DNA of 62,606 bases from Rahnella victoriana (GTDB lineage: Bacteria; Pseudomonadota; Gammaproteobacteria; Enterobacterales; Enterobacteriaceae): the NCBI RefSeq assembly GCF_004330295.1, contig NZ_SJOJ01000033.1, forward strand, positions 1 to 62,606, read 5' to 3'. Below are positions 61,672-62,606 of this stretch, one piece after another. Position 1 is the stretch's first letter. The number at the start of each line of letters is the position of its first letter. The notes beneath the pieces are model-generated. The model made no database searches. It was not told the DNA's origin and saw only the letters and a list, made by a program, of their open reading frames with translations. The translations under genes were made by a program, and so were the position numbers.

Positions 61672-62535
61672 ATGACCAGAACGGTATACCTCAACGGGGA
61701 GTTTGTTGCCGAGCATGACGCGAAGGTGTCGGTATTTGATCGCGGTTTTTTGTTTGCTGATGCGGTGTATGAAGTCAGCGCCGTGCTGAACGGTCGTCTG
61801 CTCGATAACGCGGCGCATCTGGCCCGCCTTGCGCGTTCCTGTCAGGCACTGAGACTGCGTCTGCCTTGTGCGCTGAGTGACATTGAGATCCTGCAAAACC
61901 GGCTGATCGCAGAAAACAATCTGGTGGAAGGGGCGGTTTATCTGCAAATCAGCCGTGGCAACAGCGGCGATCGTGACTTTGATTTCCCCGGTGAAAGCGT
62001 CACGCCGACTTTTCTGATGTTTACGCAGGCGCGTGCACTGATCGACCATCCGAAAGCGAAAAGCGGCATCCGCATGGTTTCTGTTGAGGATATCCGCTGG
62101 CAGCGTCGCGACATCAAAACCGTCGGCCTGCTGGCACCTTGTCTGGCGAAAGAGTACGCCCATCAGCATGACGCCGACGACGCCTTACTGACTGAAAACG
62201 GCCTGATCACCGAGGCCAGTTCCAGCAACGCCTGGATTGTCGACGCCGACGGCACGCTGATCACCCGTCCGCTGAGCACCCACATTCTGCACGGCATCAC
62301 CCGTCAGGCGCTGCTGGAACTGGCGAAGCAGCACGGTATCCGTTTCGAGGAACGTCCGTTCACGCTGGAAGAAGCGCAGAACGCTAGCGAGATATTTATC
62401 AGCTCCGCCACGACCTTTATCTGGCCAGTGATTTCGCTGGACGGCAAGCCGGTCGGAGAGGGAAAACCGGGGGGAGTAGCCGCGAAACTGCGGGAGATTT
62501 ATGTGCAGATGGCGGTTGAGGCGGCGAGCCGGTAA
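61672..62535 (+). CDS. dat: D-amino-acid transaminase
   Basis: Fold-type IV PLP aminotransferase converting D-amino acids and 2-oxo acids, 287 residues. Family features are MTRTVYLNGEFVAEHDAKVS, FDRGFLFADAVYEVSAVLNG, the PLP lysine in RRDIKTVGLLAPCLAKEYAH, the glutamate in NGLITEASSSNAWIVDADGT and GITRQALLELAKQHGIRFEE. The D-specific rather than branched-chain assignment rests on the DRGFLFADAVYEV and ASSSNAWIV patterns and is fairly secure. It has an AGGA site before the ATG. Confidence 0.93.
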   Translation: MTRTVYLNGEFVAEHDAKVSVFDRGFLFADAVYEVSAVLNGRLLDNAAHLARLARSCQALRLRLPCALSDIEILQNRLIAENNLVEGAVYLQISRGNSGDRDFDFPGESVTPTFLMFTQARALIDHPKAKSGIRMVSVEDIRWQRRDIKTVGLLAPCLAKEYAHQHDADDALLTENGLITEASSSNAWIVDADGTLITRPLSTHILHGITRQALLELAKQHGIRFEERPFTLEEAQNASEIFISSATTFIWPVISLDGKPVGEGKPGGVAAKLREIYVQMAVEAASR

Positions 62536-62541
62536 TTAGCT

Positions 62542-62564
62542 TTCAAATTCAAATTCAAATTCAA
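62542..62564. repeat. Short tandem repeat of AAATTC
   Basis: The hexamer AAATTC is repeated three to four times just after the transaminase stop codon. A slippage-prone microsatellite with no coding role. Confidence 0.7.
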
Positions 62565-62573
62565 GGTCATGGT

Positions 62574-62606
62574 GCTCCTCCCCCTGCGAAGGGGGAGGGA
62601 GGGAGG
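62574..62606. repeat. GC-rich palindromic element, cut by the window edge
   Basis: GCTCCTCCCCCTGCGAAGGG and following GGAGGGAGG is the start of another copy of the 129-bp family; it runs off the window. Confidence 0.75.

Overview
The window looks like chromosomal DNA from an Enterobacterales species of the Yersiniaceae type, most like Rahnella or a close relative. That is judged from gene content, protein similarity recalled from memory and ERIC-type repeats; no database was searched. Nearly all genes have recognisable Escherichia coli-type relatives in intact, tightly packed operons. I see no prophage, insertion sequence, CRISPR array, tRNA or rRNA.

Layout. Positions 1-10.6 kb hold the flagellar basal body and export operon, read leftwards (fliF, G, H, I, J, K, L, M, N, O, P), with fliE divergent. 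The fliP gene at the window edge is abnormal: its last about 25 codons are replaced in frame by sequence resembling the polyamine permease gene potH. Positions 10.7-16.7 kb are a cargo region of small or poorly known genes: a YneE-type bestrophin homologue, two DUF-type proteins, several small ORFs, YqaE, an orphan GhoT/OrtT-family membrane toxin and an AraC-type regulator. Positions 16.8-26.1 kb return to motility: fliDST read left and fliC read right from back-to-back sigma-28 promoters, then fliA, fliZ and the D-cysteine/cystine genes dcyD, tcyJ, tcyL and tcyN.

Positions 26.4-32.4 kb carry the divergent proline genes putA and putP with four TGCAAC boxes between or beside them. Positions 32.5-36.1 kb are the acid-induced ferrous iron and heme-peroxidase system efeUOB behind a Fur box. 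Next come an AmiC-like amidase, phoH behind a Pho box and a long leader, and chaA, chaB and chaC. Positions 42.0-51.4 kb hold a Fur-box-preceded TonB-dependent receptor followed by a Dpp-type ABC importer with two paralogous binding proteins, one at each end of the transporter genes. This is the best candidate for an under-described system, probably xenosiderophore or metallophore import. Positions 51.5-54.0 kb have a GNAT enzyme and a ClC channel or transporter. Positions 54.1-61.2 kb are narGHJI, with a NarL 7-2-7 site and a perfect FNR box. A small membrane protein and a D-amino-acid transaminase close the window.

Two intergenic repeat families are scattered through the right two thirds. 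One is ERIC-like, with three copies of about 95-110 bp. The other is a GC-rich palindromic family with two full copies of exactly 129 bp and several half copies. Both families sit inside or beside operons (tcyJ/tcyL, efeO/efeB, the receptor/ABC cluster and the nar leader), where they could affect mRNA processing.
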